This document shows, one piece after another, positions 45,276-56,629 of a DNA stretch of 64,000 bases. The DNA is from Davidsoniella eucalypti (taxonomy: Eukaryota > Ascomycota > Sordariomycetes > Microascales > Ceratocystidaceae): positions 1 through 64,000 of the forward strand of contig RMBW01000036.1 in the NCBI GenBank assembly GCA_004009845.1. Direction: 5' to 3'. The position numbers and the translations under genes are program-made. The notes under the pieces were generated by a model. The model saw only the letters and a list, made by a program, of their open reading frames with translations, was not told where the DNA came from and made no database searches. The stretch's first letter is position 1. Every line of letters starts with the position of its first letter.

Positions 45276-48200
45276 ATGAGCCCCACTGCCTACAGTAGCT
45301 CGCAGCCTGTTGTGTCCGCACAGCATCCGTCCAAGCCCGGCCATAATCATAGTCTCTCGCTTGATGCGCACACCAAACCAAATGCCCCGCGTTCTGTTAG
45401 CAACGGCTCCGTGTCGGGCTCGGCCAATGGTAATGGCCGGCATCAGCAGGTCCGCAAATTGCGCCATATCGAAGACCTCAAGCTCGCCGACCCTGAGATC
45501 GATCCTTCCATGCCCCTCGGCCGTGTGATCGAAGAGGGCAATCGCTTTATTCATGACGCCGTCTCATACCGCGATTTCTCCAACCAGATCGATCTTGCCT
45601 TTTTGTACTATCTTAATGCCTTCATCATCTCCGCCAAAGTCGTGCCCAGCCACTGCGAAGCTAGCTCCCTCGTCGATCGCAAAGAGCTCAAAGCCGCCTA
45701 CCACAAACTACAGGTCGAGGTCAACAAGAACTACTCGTCGTTTGAAAAGATAAAGGATCAAATTTCCGCCGACAACAAGCGCACCGGCGTCAAGCGCACC
45801 GGCGTTAAGCCCCAAATTTCCAAAGGCAGCGCAACATCTCCGCCTGAAGCACCTACTGCAAACTCTATAAAACGCCGCCCTGCCGCCCAAAATCATCCAG
45901 TCCACAAGCGAGACAGCTCCATACCTTCAGCACCCACGTACCCATCGCCTCTCTCTCAGACACAATCACAAGATAGTGACGGCAATGAGACCGAATACCG
46001 TCCGTCGGAACAGGTGAAAGCCGCCAATGCCTATGGCACACCTGCCTCTAGCAATGGGGACGTCCCAGTAGACGACCTCCGCAACCGTTTCTCTCGCCTT
46101 CGCAACCACACATGGAGCCAGGATGACACCTCTACGTCCCCAGTCTCTTCATCTTCGTCGTCCAAACCCAGAGGCCCCCGAGATATGCCAGGAGACCGCC
46201 GGCCAAAGATATCCATGGACACCAATGTGCCGCACTTGCCCAAGCTTCCTGATGCCATATACAGTCCGGCTCGCGGCACCGTGACGTCAGAGGCTGCTCA
46301 GCTGCCATCTAGTACACCTCGCGGCCTATTCTCGCGCACTGGTTCCATATCGTCTAGTAATGGTTATTTCCCACCTGGTTCCACGGCCCAGGCACCTGGC
46401 GCATGGCCATCACCCGCGGCGTCCCCAGATGTCTCTTCAGCCCCTAGCAACCCCATCAACTCTGGCGTTCCAGGCGCCCCATCTGGAGCAGTCAGCAGAG
46501 CAGCAACTGCCTCCCTACCTGCCGGCGACTCCATCACAGCACCACAGCTTGCCAGTATTATGAAGACTGGCATTCGAATACTGCTGATAGATGTGCGCTC
46601 ACGAGAAGACTTTGACAGCGGGCACTTGATGTCACAGTCCACCATCTGCATCGAGCCAGAGCTTCTACTACGCGACGATCTTTCGGCCGCTCAGATCGGT
46701 GAGGGGCTCGTCATCAGCCCCGAATCAGAAGAAAAGTGCTTCGAAGCTCGTAATGAATACGATCTCGTTGTTTACTATGATCAAAGCACTATGATGGTGC
46801 CCAAATTCACCCCAGCTGCGGATCCAGCGGTCAAAGCTCTACAGTCACTGTATCGGGCTCTTGCGGACCTCAACTATGGAAAAGAGCTCAAGATTCCACC
46901 ACGCCTCTTAGCCGGCGGTATCGAAGCGTGGATTGATCACGCTGGTCCCTTTTCCCTCAAGGAGTCTTCCACCAGCAAGGCCGAGAAACGTAAGCCTACC
47001 AGCCACTTCCTCAGCGATACCAATGTAGGCGGGTCACTGCTTAACCGCCGGCGGAGAAGCTCCCGCTACATTGTCAACCCATTAAAAAAGGAAGATATTC
47101 AGAAGTGGGAGGAGACAATGCAGGCCGAGGAAGAAGAAACTGCGACATCGCCAGTTTTTGTACGAACACAAGAAGAATTCCTACGAAGATTCCCTGAAGT
47201 CCTTCCCGACAAGGAAGAGTCTATGACATCCACTATACAACCACCACAGTACGAGCCTCCGCCACGATACGAGCCTTCACGATACGAGCCTTCACGACGC
47301 ACCCATCAAGCCTATGATAGTCAGGACGGCATGTTCGCAGCACCGCCTCAACGACCGCCGCCTGCCAGGCCGCGGCCAAACTTGACCGGCCTTAGCCAGG
47401 ACGGATCAACCGAGTACAACAACAACAGTCGTTCGTCTAGCCGCGCCGCAACATCGCGCAGGCGTATATCCGGGGGCGATGGGATGGGAACTCAAGGAAG
47501 GTACTACACGGGCCTCAACAACCCACACAATTGGTGCTATGCCAACTCTATATTCCAAGTATTGCGAGCATCACCCGGTTTTGCCAATGAGATTGTTGCG
47601 TTCAATCATGATCCTGGCAGTTGGGTTGTGGTCAAGAAGCCTGTGGAAAAGGCGGCACCGCCACAGCTCATGATCAAGATGATGTCCAACCTATTCATCT
47701 GGATGAAGGCCGGGAATTTCCAGTCTATCACGGCACAAACCCTGCTGGTAAGCTATCTTCAGAACCACAAATGTAGCACATTTTTTATTACTAACACCTG
47801 TATATAGGACTACACCAGATATATCTGTGAGCGTGCAGATATGGATCAGATATTTGGAAGTACAGGACAGCAGGATGTCAGTGAGTATGTCGTTTTCCTT
47901 ATGGATCAACTACATGACGAGACCGATACCTACCGGTACTTGATGAGCGAGTACGCCAGCGATATCATCAAGAAGGAAATGTCTTCTCTCGCGGGTGCCA
48001 TGCAGTTCTGGAGCACATACACTTCCAAGAGCAACTCGATCACCGACAAGTACTTTCGTGGTGTCATGGTCGACTACATCCAATGTGACAAGTGCCGCTG
48101 CATAGAGCGCACAGCCAACGTCTTCTTCCCGCTCTATCTATCTGGCTCAGGCGATGGCAGCAGTGGTGGTGGTGGAATTACCGGGCGCTTAACACGGAGT

Positions 48201-48782
48201 CGTGGCAGTAGCAACAGCTCCATTACGCTAGCCGACTGCATCAAAGCATGCTTCGGCAAGGAAAGCCTCAGCGAGCGTGTATGTGAAACCTGCAAAAAGG
48301 CCGGCGCCAAGCGCTGGACTGCACTAGCCCGGTTGCCGCCGTTGCTTGCGATAGCATTACCCCGTGTGCAAAACACGGGGTCTACCACTTTCAAGCTGAC
48401 CAACAAGATAACGTGGGACTTCAACAACTTCGACGTGAGCAGCTTCTGTATCCCAACTGAAGAACGTGGCTCGGATGCCAGTGTGGCAGCGGTGGGAAGC
48501 GTCATTGACCCGGGCTTTGCGGTGCCGGCGCAGTACGAGTGCTACGGTGTGGTGGTGCATCAAGGAGCATCGCTGACAACCAGTGCACATTATTACTCGT
48601 ACATACGCAATCCATATAGCCAATCCAAGTCGGCGTGGTTCAAGTGTGACGATTCCCGGGTAACGGAAGTAGTCATCGGGTCCGGCGATGGGCAGGATAT
48701 CAAAGACAAAGTGTTCAAAACCGGAGCAAATGCTGTTCCTTACATGGTCTTTTTCCGTCGCAAGGGTTTCAAGTTTCCCTAA
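45276..48782 (+). CDS. DOA4: Doa4/Usp8-type ubiquitin carboxyl-terminal hydrolase with rhodanese domain
   Basis: Two exons (45276-47747, 47808-48782) with a 60-nt intron (branch point TACTAAC) give 1148 aa. An N-terminal helical domain at ~70-170 (RVIEEGNRFIHDA, SNQIDLAFLYYLNAFIISAK) resembles the MIT/USP8-dimer region that contacts ESCRT-III. After a Ser/Pro-rich linker, a rhodanese domain lies at ~425-555 (IRILLIDVRSREDFDSGHL, LLAGGIEAWIDH). The peptidase C19 domain starts near 740. The catalytic cysteine is at ~754 in GLNNPHNWCYANSIFQ, followed by the QQD box (GQQDVSEYVVFLMDQLHDE), two CxxC zinc pairs (CDKC, CETC), the histidine in SAHYYSYI and a CDDS box. It removes ubiquitin from cargo at endosomes. 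The Cys box departs from the usual GLxNLGNTCYMNS. The domain order supports Doa4/Ubp4 orthology; a paralogue of the Ubp5/7 type is possible. Confidence 0.88.
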
Positions 48783-48801
48783 GCCTGTGTTCTTTCAGGC
48801 A

Positions 48802-48807
48802 AATAAA
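48802..48807 (+). terminator. AATAAA polyadenylation signal
   Basis: A canonical AATAAA lies 20 nt after the TAA of the Doa4-like gene and is followed by T-rich sequence. Position and composition fit a 3'-end processing signal. Confidence 0.45.
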
Positions 48808-50053
48808 ATAGTCACGAGATACTATATTATACCTCTTTTATTTATTTTTTTGTTTTCTTTTTCATGACTTCCAAAAAGAAAATAAAAAAATTATATCTTA
48901 ACGAACATTACGACTACGTTTTTCTACTGCTTTTTTATCACTATCAAATGGACAGGTTGTTCTTGTCTTAGTCAGAAAGACACTGAGTAGCATAATTAAC
49001 ATGCACAATTTAATGTGGTCGTACAAAGGGCAAGACAAATACACTACAAAGCACATTACGACACTTTTGTATTATAGATTATATGTATAACTATATATAC
49101 AACCACCAACATTTACACATATAACTTACTATACTCGTAATGGCAATATTATACGGTATCCGTCAACAAGGCCAAAGCTGTGCTTACCTACGCAATCATC
49201 ACTCTGATCCGTTCGGTTGACACTGATTACTTTAGGTGATTAACTATTCTGCAGGGTAATGCTTGTGAATTAAGTTCTTATTGTTCTATTTGTATTTGTA
49301 TTTGTATTTGTTATTATTAACGAGCGCGGGGGAGTCCTTATTGTTCTAATTTTCACTACTAATGTACAGGAGCATGGCCAGCACGTGATTAGCATAATCT
49401 CACATAACTAGGGTTATATATTTGTAACCCTGAATGTTTACAGTATGTACGTCTGTCATTTAATAATAATGCATGTAATAGCTATGTAGATATAAATCGT
49501 CTATTTTGTTAAACTTCAAGGTTCGTCAGAAAGTTTCTATGAAGAAAAACCACCCTTAAAGTTCTAATGACCATGTGACAAAACGACTGTATTTTTACAA
49601 TGTACATATATGTGGCTTAAAGATTTGACCAGGTCGCGCTTATTCCTTCTGCATGCTGTCAATCTATGTAGCTCTTTTCTTTCCACCCCGGCACAAACTA
49701 TAAAAATCATAAGGACAGAGAGCTCCGAGCACGATCAGAGTTCAAGAATTTGGTCCAAGACCCAAAAAGAAGGGGATAAAAAAAATAAAAATAAATAAAA
49801 AAGGAAATAGATATTCCGGTGGACACGGGCTTTACAAGTTCGTCTCAAGTCCAGCTGAGCAAAGTCCGATCACATGTCTTTTTTTTAATAGGTATTTTCT
49901 AATTATTTTCTCCCATGATAGCAGTGGCTGACTTTGGGCGGTTGTTTGGGTATCCCCAACAAATTACTGCGTCTATCTCAACATATATTCCCTGCTTATA
50001 TGTCAACCGAGGGAGTACTTTTTTGGCCCCACTGAACAAGAAGAGCCGAAGAG

Positions 50054-50161
50054 AACTCAAAGAAATACAATGAGGACGCCTATGGCTTAGAGTTGCCTTG
50101 GATACAACTCAAAGAAACACATGACAATGAGGACGCCTATGGCTTAGAGCTGCCTTGGATA
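50054..50161. repeat. Tandem duplication, two ~52-56-bp units
   Basis: Unit 1 (50054-50105) and unit 2 (50106-50161) share AACTCAAAGAAA and then AATGAGGACGCCTATGGCTT followed by AGAG, one mismatch and TGCCTTGGATA, with a 4-nt insertion in unit 2. The near identity indicates a recent local duplication. No gene lies nearby. Confidence 0.8.
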
Positions 50162-51857
50162 GATATAGGTATATATATATGTATGTATGGTAACTTTGCA
50201 TAGTGGCTGTTCGCTCTTTTGCATATCTTTTGCATATACGTGCCTAGATAGATTTCTCGACCAATATGCTCGAAATCCAAACAAATCACGGAGCTTCCGT
50301 CGGGGCTGGACAGACCACCAGGCAGCCTTAGAGGAACAAACTCGAGAACCGGTCATAAGACGGCCCAACATATCTTTGTATCATTCAACCCAGATCCAGA
50401 TAACCATTATACATGTACCCAGCTTTTAGGTTGTTGTCTTCTGCCTTAATTCCGTTCTTTTGGGAATAATGAAGAAGACAATAAAGAAGACTGTTTAAAA
50501 ATGTTAGGAGCCTTATTTTCCCGGCTCCGTTTGAGCTTTGCCGGCCTTCTGGTTGCTAAACTAGGCAAACAGCCGCTTCCTCATCAACCCGGCAGATATA
50601 GTATGTAGATCCTTCTTTGGGTGCCTGAGAGTCCTTTTTTGCAGGAAGCTTTGAGTTCCTCCTCCTCCTTACAGATTATACTATGTAGTATATAGTCTTG
50701 GTTTTTTTTTCAGCAAAACAATGTTCGGCTCGTTCTCCCCAAACGGAAACGTCCAAGGCCCTGTACATTGTGTAGTCGTAGCAGTAGAGTAGTAGTAGAT
50801 ACGGTCTATTTCACTAAAGCTCCTCTCTGGCCGAATCGTTTTTGGCTACGACTTAAAGCCAAAGGCGCGCTTGGCTGCGCTTCTAGTAGGCTTGGCTTTG
50901 GCTTGGTAAAGGTCCCTCAATTTCTCGAAGGTGGAGGAATATAGTTGTAATTTGTGACAACAAAGTAGCTTCGGGCGTTGATGTTGTAATAGAGCAGTAA
51001 ATAGAGAAATAAAGCCTTGATATGTAGCACAACGGGACATTGATAACTACCTATAACTTTATGTATTGTATAAATACTAGCTAATATAGCTAGTGCATGA
51101 TGTAAGCCATGCATGCCCAAAATAGAAGGCTAATGGTTGGCTCTTTCCTTCTTCTGCTGCGGCTTGCCTTGGAACCGCGTCGCTTTTTGGGGTTCCTTCC
51201 TCCGCGCAACCACCAATCCTTTTTGTCGAGCTTGCCTATTTCCTCCATAATAAAGACTCCTGAGATTTTTCTCATCAGAATCAAAACAAGTCCAACCAGC
51301 TCGTCATTGCCATCTTCGAAGCCTCTTCCTGCTTCAATTTGATTCCCGTCGTTCTTGCCACTAACGTCATCGAATCTGGCCCTTATATCTTTCAAGCTTC
51401 CCTGTCGCCATATTGAAGAAGAATCGAAGAATATCAATCAAAGCCCTTCTGACCCCAGCCCACTTTACTTTTCTGTCTTCAACTGATTAGCCTTGCTATT
51501 CAGCTTTATTTACTGCTGACACGCCTGCCTGCCTTCTACTGTCACCTACTTCTGACGTCTATCTTTGCCCTCCATCCTTTTTTTGCTGGCATCTATAATC
51601 TTCGTTGCCTTCTTTGACCTCTCTAGTTTCCAGAGGCTCCGGCAAGAAGAAGTATTATTGTCTGCACCACCCACCTTGATTTCCCCCGACTCCATTGTCT
51701 CGACTCCAACCGACCGACTATTGTTAGTAGAAGCACGACTTCTACTCCTGCATCCATCCAGCTAGCTCTTTACGCTGCTGCTCTTCCAACACTGAAAAAA
51801 ACCCTCACTTTTTCACACCTACTTGCTCTATACCCAACCCCACATCCACTGTCCACA

Positions 51858-54153
51858 ATGTCCTACACTACGGGTATCGCGCCGTTGAAGCCGGTTGGCA
51901 AGCCCCCCTTTTCCGTCGAGGTTCCGGGCCCGGCCGTCGAGGGCGAGACGCTACCTCGTCGCCACCCCAAGGCCAAGGACGGCCTCTTGCGCTCGCCTGC
52001 CGAGGGCATCTTCACCATCTACGACCTCGTCGAGCGCAGCGCAAAGCTATACGGCAAGAACACCATCCTCGGAACGCGCAATTTGGTCAAGCTTCACAAG
52101 GAGACGAAGAAGGTCCCCAAGGTCGTCGATGGCGTCGTCACCCAGGTTGACAAGGAATGGCAGTACTTCGAGCTGTCCTCGTACACATACCTCACCTACG
52201 AGGAGCACCAGAAGCGCTACCAGGAGATCGGTGCCGGTCTTCGTAGCCTCGGCGCCAACCCCGGCGATAAGATCCATCTATTTGCTACCACCAGGTACGG
52301 CTTGGCCTCGTTTACTTCTCAACATAGCCCCGAGTTTCTTTACTAACTATGTGTTTCTCCGCGCAGCGCCAACTGGCTTACTCTGGCCCACGCCTCATCG
52401 TCTCAGTCCTTGACCATCGTCACTGCCTACGACTCCCTAGGCCCCAGCGGCGTCGAACACACCCTCGTGCAGTCTGCTCCTGAGATCATGTACGTTGATC
52501 CTCACCTGCTCAAGGTTGCTGCTGGTGCTCTGGAGAAGGCCACTTCCATCAAGACCGTCATCTACAACGACAACTGCATATTCGCAACCGGTGACGAAGT
52601 CGAGAAGTTCCAGGCATCCCACCCCAACATCAAAGTCCTCAGCCTGGAGGAGGTCCGCAAGCTTGGTGAAGAGAACCCCGTAGAGCCTGTTCCTCCTAAG
52701 CCCGAGGACCTGTTCTGCTTAATGTATACCTCCGGTTCAACCGGTGTCCCCAAGGGTGTGCCTGTCACCCACGAGGCTGCTGTCGCATCTGGTAAGTCTA
52801 TTTCCATGTGATACTGGTTGTCTACGATTTCCCAAGTAACTAACACGTCTATCCTCTCGTATAGTTGCCGGTCTTTACTCTTGCATCGAAGGTGCCGTCA
52901 CCTCCAACGATACTATCCTAGCCTACCTGCCCCTCGCCCACATATTTGAGTTGATTCTGGAGAACCTAGTCATCTTCATCGGTGCCACTCTGGGTTACGG
53001 AAGCCCCCGTACGCTATCCGATTCCATGACCAGAAACTCACCTGGTGATATGCGTGAGTTTGCGCCTACTATTTTGGTTGGTGTTCCTCAGATTTGGGAG
53101 ACCGTCCGTAAGGGTGTTACTGCCAAGGTTGAAAAGTCCAGCCCTATAATCCGCTCCCTGTTCTGGGGTGCCATCAACTACAAGACCTGGATGACCAACC
53201 ACAACCTTCCCGGTGGCAGCCTGCTCGACTCCATTGTCTTTAGCAAAGTCCGTGAGATGACTGGTGGCCGCCTTCGTTTCATTGTCAACGGTGCCAGTGG
53301 TATCAGCGATAGCACCAAGCACTTCCTGTCCATCGTCCTAGCCCCTATGATGGGTGGTTACGGATTGACCGAGACTGCTGCCATTGGTTCTCTGGGTTCA
53401 CCTCTTCAGTACACTCCCACTGCTATTGGACCTATGCCGGCGTCTGTCGAGGTCAAACTGGTCTCTATCCCCGAGCTCAGCTACTTCACCAACACCACTC
53501 CCCCTCAGGGCGAGATCTACATCCGTGGTTACTCTGTCATTAAGGAATACTACCAGAATCCCGAGGAAAGCGCCAAGGTTATCACTCCCGACGGTTGGTT
53601 CAAGACTGGTGATATTGGCGAGTTCGACTCTATTGGTCACATGAAGATCATCGACCGTGTCAAGAACCTTGTCAAGCTTGCCGGTGGTGAATACATCGCT
53701 CTCGAGAAGCTGGAGACTATTTACCGCGGCTCTCAGCTTGTTGCCAACATCATGATCTACGGTGACAGCGAGCACAACCGCGCCATTGCCGTCATCATGC
53801 CCAACGAGGCTAACATGAAGGCCAAGGCTCAGGAGCTGGGTATCACCGACGAGCACATCTACTCTAACCCCAAGCTTCGCACTGCTGTTCTCAAGGATCT
53901 CGGCGCTGTTGGCCGCCGCACCGGTCTCTCTAGTCTGGAGATGGTTGCGGGTGTTGTTATCTGCGACGAAGAATGGACCCCCGTCAACGTAAGTTTCATC
54001 TTTTCTTTCCTATCTCGTATATTACACAACACAGCAGTATACTAATAACGTTTCCTTTTGTAGGGCCTGGTCACTGCTACCCAAAAAGTCAACCGTCGTG
54101 CGATTAAGGCCAAGTACACCGCTGAGATCGCCGAGTGCTTCAAGTCCACCTAA
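51858..54153 (+). CDS. FAA1: Long-chain fatty acid-CoA ligase (Faa1/Faa4-type)
   Basis: Four exons (51858-52294, 52367-52791, 52865-53988, 54064-54153) give 691 aa, close to yeast Faa1 (~700). The introns are 72, 73 and 75 nt. The ANL adenylating core shows the P-loop MYTSGSTGVPKG at about residues 263-275, the acyl-binding/adenine motif GGYGLTETA near 450, DGWFKTGDIGEF near 530 and the hinge DRVKNLVKLAGGEYIALEKLE. The N-terminal part (YDLVERSAKLYGKNTILGTR) fits the fungal long-chain class. It makes acyl-CoA from fatty acid, ATP and CoA for lipid synthesis, import or beta-oxidation. The C-terminus (ECFKST) is not a PTS1 signal, so a cytosolic/ER/lipid-droplet location is more likely than peroxisomal. 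The exact paralogue (Faa1, 3 or 4) cannot be told. Codon use is more C-ending than in neighbours, suggesting high expression. Confidence 0.93.
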
Positions 54154-56606
54154 AAGAAACAAAGAAGAAAACTCAACGCTTTTCGCCATCGGAGAGTCTC
54201 TCGTGGGGCTGAGGCAAAAACCCGCCCACGGTGGCTGTGAAATAGCCATTGGTAATGATGTATTGCTATGCATTGTTATTTATGTGCTCGTATATGTATG
54301 GCACTGGTGCCACATCGATACGTGATTCCCCCCCTCAAGTGTCGTCTTTTCATCATATTTCTTGACTTTCTGATTATTCCTCTTATCTACACATCTCTTT
54401 ATTCTGTTCTTCTGTCATCATACACGAACACATGGAAAAAAGTCACTACGTCATTCATCAGGAATTGTAAGGAAACTACCTGGTATCGTTTTCGTTTTTT
54501 TTCTCTATCTCTTGCGTATCATTTCCTATTGCTTTTCTATTTTTTTTATTTTCCATATGTCATGCACAGAGTTCCTTTATTTGGTTTTAACTTTATTATT
54601 TCCCTTTTTTTCTTCTCTTTCTTATTCCTGGGTCCGGACGATTCCCTCACTTGCTTTCTCTTTCTTACTTTGCTTTCGAATACTTTGCAGATACAGACAA
54701 TACACAATTATTTTACCATATATAAACATATTTTTCTGTTGCTTGCCTGTGTGACAAAAGCATCATTGCTAATCCAAGTAATATTATGTTAGGGTTATTT
54801 ATGTTATAGGGTTATAAGCCAGAGCCACCTATAGATTGGCGGGGTCATCAACAAGGCACATCATGAAAATTGAAAGGTATTACGTCTAGTGTTCAAATGA
54901 GAATATAAAATTCACATTTAATCAAAGTATCTATTTTTGATGTCCAAAAGAGCAATGTGGAAAATAGGAAAAATAGAGTTGGTCATCTGGCTTATTTCTT
55001 AGGTTGGTAAAGTGAGCATATGGCGTTGGAATGATGAGTTGGCAAAGCATGAAGGTTGTGACCGGCCCGCCTGAGTGGGACAGCCTTAGTTTGTGCATAT
55101 CAATAAAATAATGAATCATGAAATTAAAAAAATCTAGATTTTAGCAGTTGATTAATTGGTGGATAATCATAGTTCTATCCAAGTGGAAGCTAGGAGCAGA
55201 GAAAGAAAGGTCATCACCAGTTTGGATTTCAGGTTGAAGCTAGAACATGGCATGAAATTGTCGTAGTGATCTAGCCCTAAGAAAGATTGAAGTGCAATAT
55301 TCCATGATAATAAAAGCTTAGTGTGTAGAGCCGAGCCGAGCCAAATATGACAAAACTTGAAGCGACAAATCTACAAATATAACAAAACGCTCGTGGTGAA
55401 ATTGGTAGATTGTTTACCTTTTTTTTGTTTTTTTTTGTTAGGTCAGGAATCCTGTATCAAAGTAACAAGAGATTTAAACCATAAATATACTATCATGATT
55501 CTATCTCAGCCGAGAGATGGTGATATCGGTTAGATAAATATATGGAGAATTCCAAAATATAGAAAAAGAAAAAAAATAAGGTAAAGGTGGAGAGAAAATA
55601 GAGGGCGAAAGGAACGTTCTATGTCTGTCGTTTGTCTTTGTGTGTGTACATTGAAGAGAAAGTCAGTAATTTTAACAATTTTTATTATACATATTTTTTT
55701 CCTTTTTTTTTTTCTTAAAGGAAGAGAAGCCCGATTAAAAACCAGTAGTCTGGAAATTCAAAACAAAATAAAAAATGATTCAAACTGAAACGAATGTGCT
55801 GGCAGTAACCCATCCATAATTTCCAAGTCTTTGTTTTCTTTTATACAAAAATCCACCGTCATGTGCTCTCTGTGCTGGCAAGACTAATTACTTTTATTGT
55901 ATTTCAAAGATGGAGCCTTTTTGTTTTTTTTCTTCTTCTTGTGGTAGTAGCAGTGTAATCACCTATATTTTTTTTTTTTTTACATGCGTCATATGTCTAG
56001 GTGTAAAGGAACGATATACCATCGTGATGCGGTATTTTTAACAAGAACTAAATAACAAGGCTTCTCTGGTTACTTTCTATCCTGCATTGGCTTCAAAGAT
56101 AGGCCGACATAATGGCCTTAGGCAGGCTGTCAGATGCCATATTGTCTCGTCAGCTGTATGTTTCCAGCCAGATGAAAGAATGAAAAGTTGTCTGTGTGGA
56201 AAAGCCTCACTATGCAGGCTCTATCTGATCTGACGCTAGATATGATATAACAATGTAGTAAAACAAAACTTGGAATCCCTCGTGCAGGAAGCGTAGTCAT
56301 AGTCGTATCGACAATCTACTCAACGTGGGGTATTATGTTACAAGACACAGTCCTGTCGAATTTGATACGAGTGGATTATGGAAAGTTCCTGTTCTTTGCA
56401 GTCAGCTGATCAAGCCTCAACTTGCATTGTTCTCATGTATAATTACAGATCTGGCTGGGATCCAGATATCAAGTTGAGCAGTGATATCCTATAGATATAG
56501 AGATGTACATACGTAAATCTCGAACAAATACCAAAGCCCTAAAATCGACCCTTTCATGGAAAAATTTAGTTGACTATCCTCTCCATTCTCCATCCGCCAT
56601 GACTTA

Positions 56607-56629
56607 GTTAAACAATGTAATTGTTTAAC
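56607..56629. repeat. Perfect palindrome with forkhead-like half sites
   Basis: GTTAAACAAT at 56607-56616 and ATTGTTTAAC at 56620-56629 are exact reverse complements with a 3-nt spacer. Each arm contains a sequence close to the forkhead core GTAAACAA. It could be a paired binding site or a hairpin. Confidence 0.4.

Larger units (their letters stand above)
48783..51857. other. Intergenic region between Doa4-like and acyl-CoA synthetase genes
   Basis: 3.1 kb on the path between two plus-strand genes. It holds a likely poly(A) signal just after the first gene, a (TATTTG)n repeat near 49291-49313, a ~52-56-bp tandem duplication at 50054-50161, and a C/T-rich leader (about 51430-51857) in front of the synthetase gene. 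No gene was recognised. Confidence 0.5.

Noticed and set aside
55389..55420. Sequence resembling the 5' half of a bacterial/organellar tRNA-Leu (GTGGTGAAATTGGTAGA)
   Set aside because: No anticodon stem, T-arm or acceptor closure follows; the next bases are T runs.
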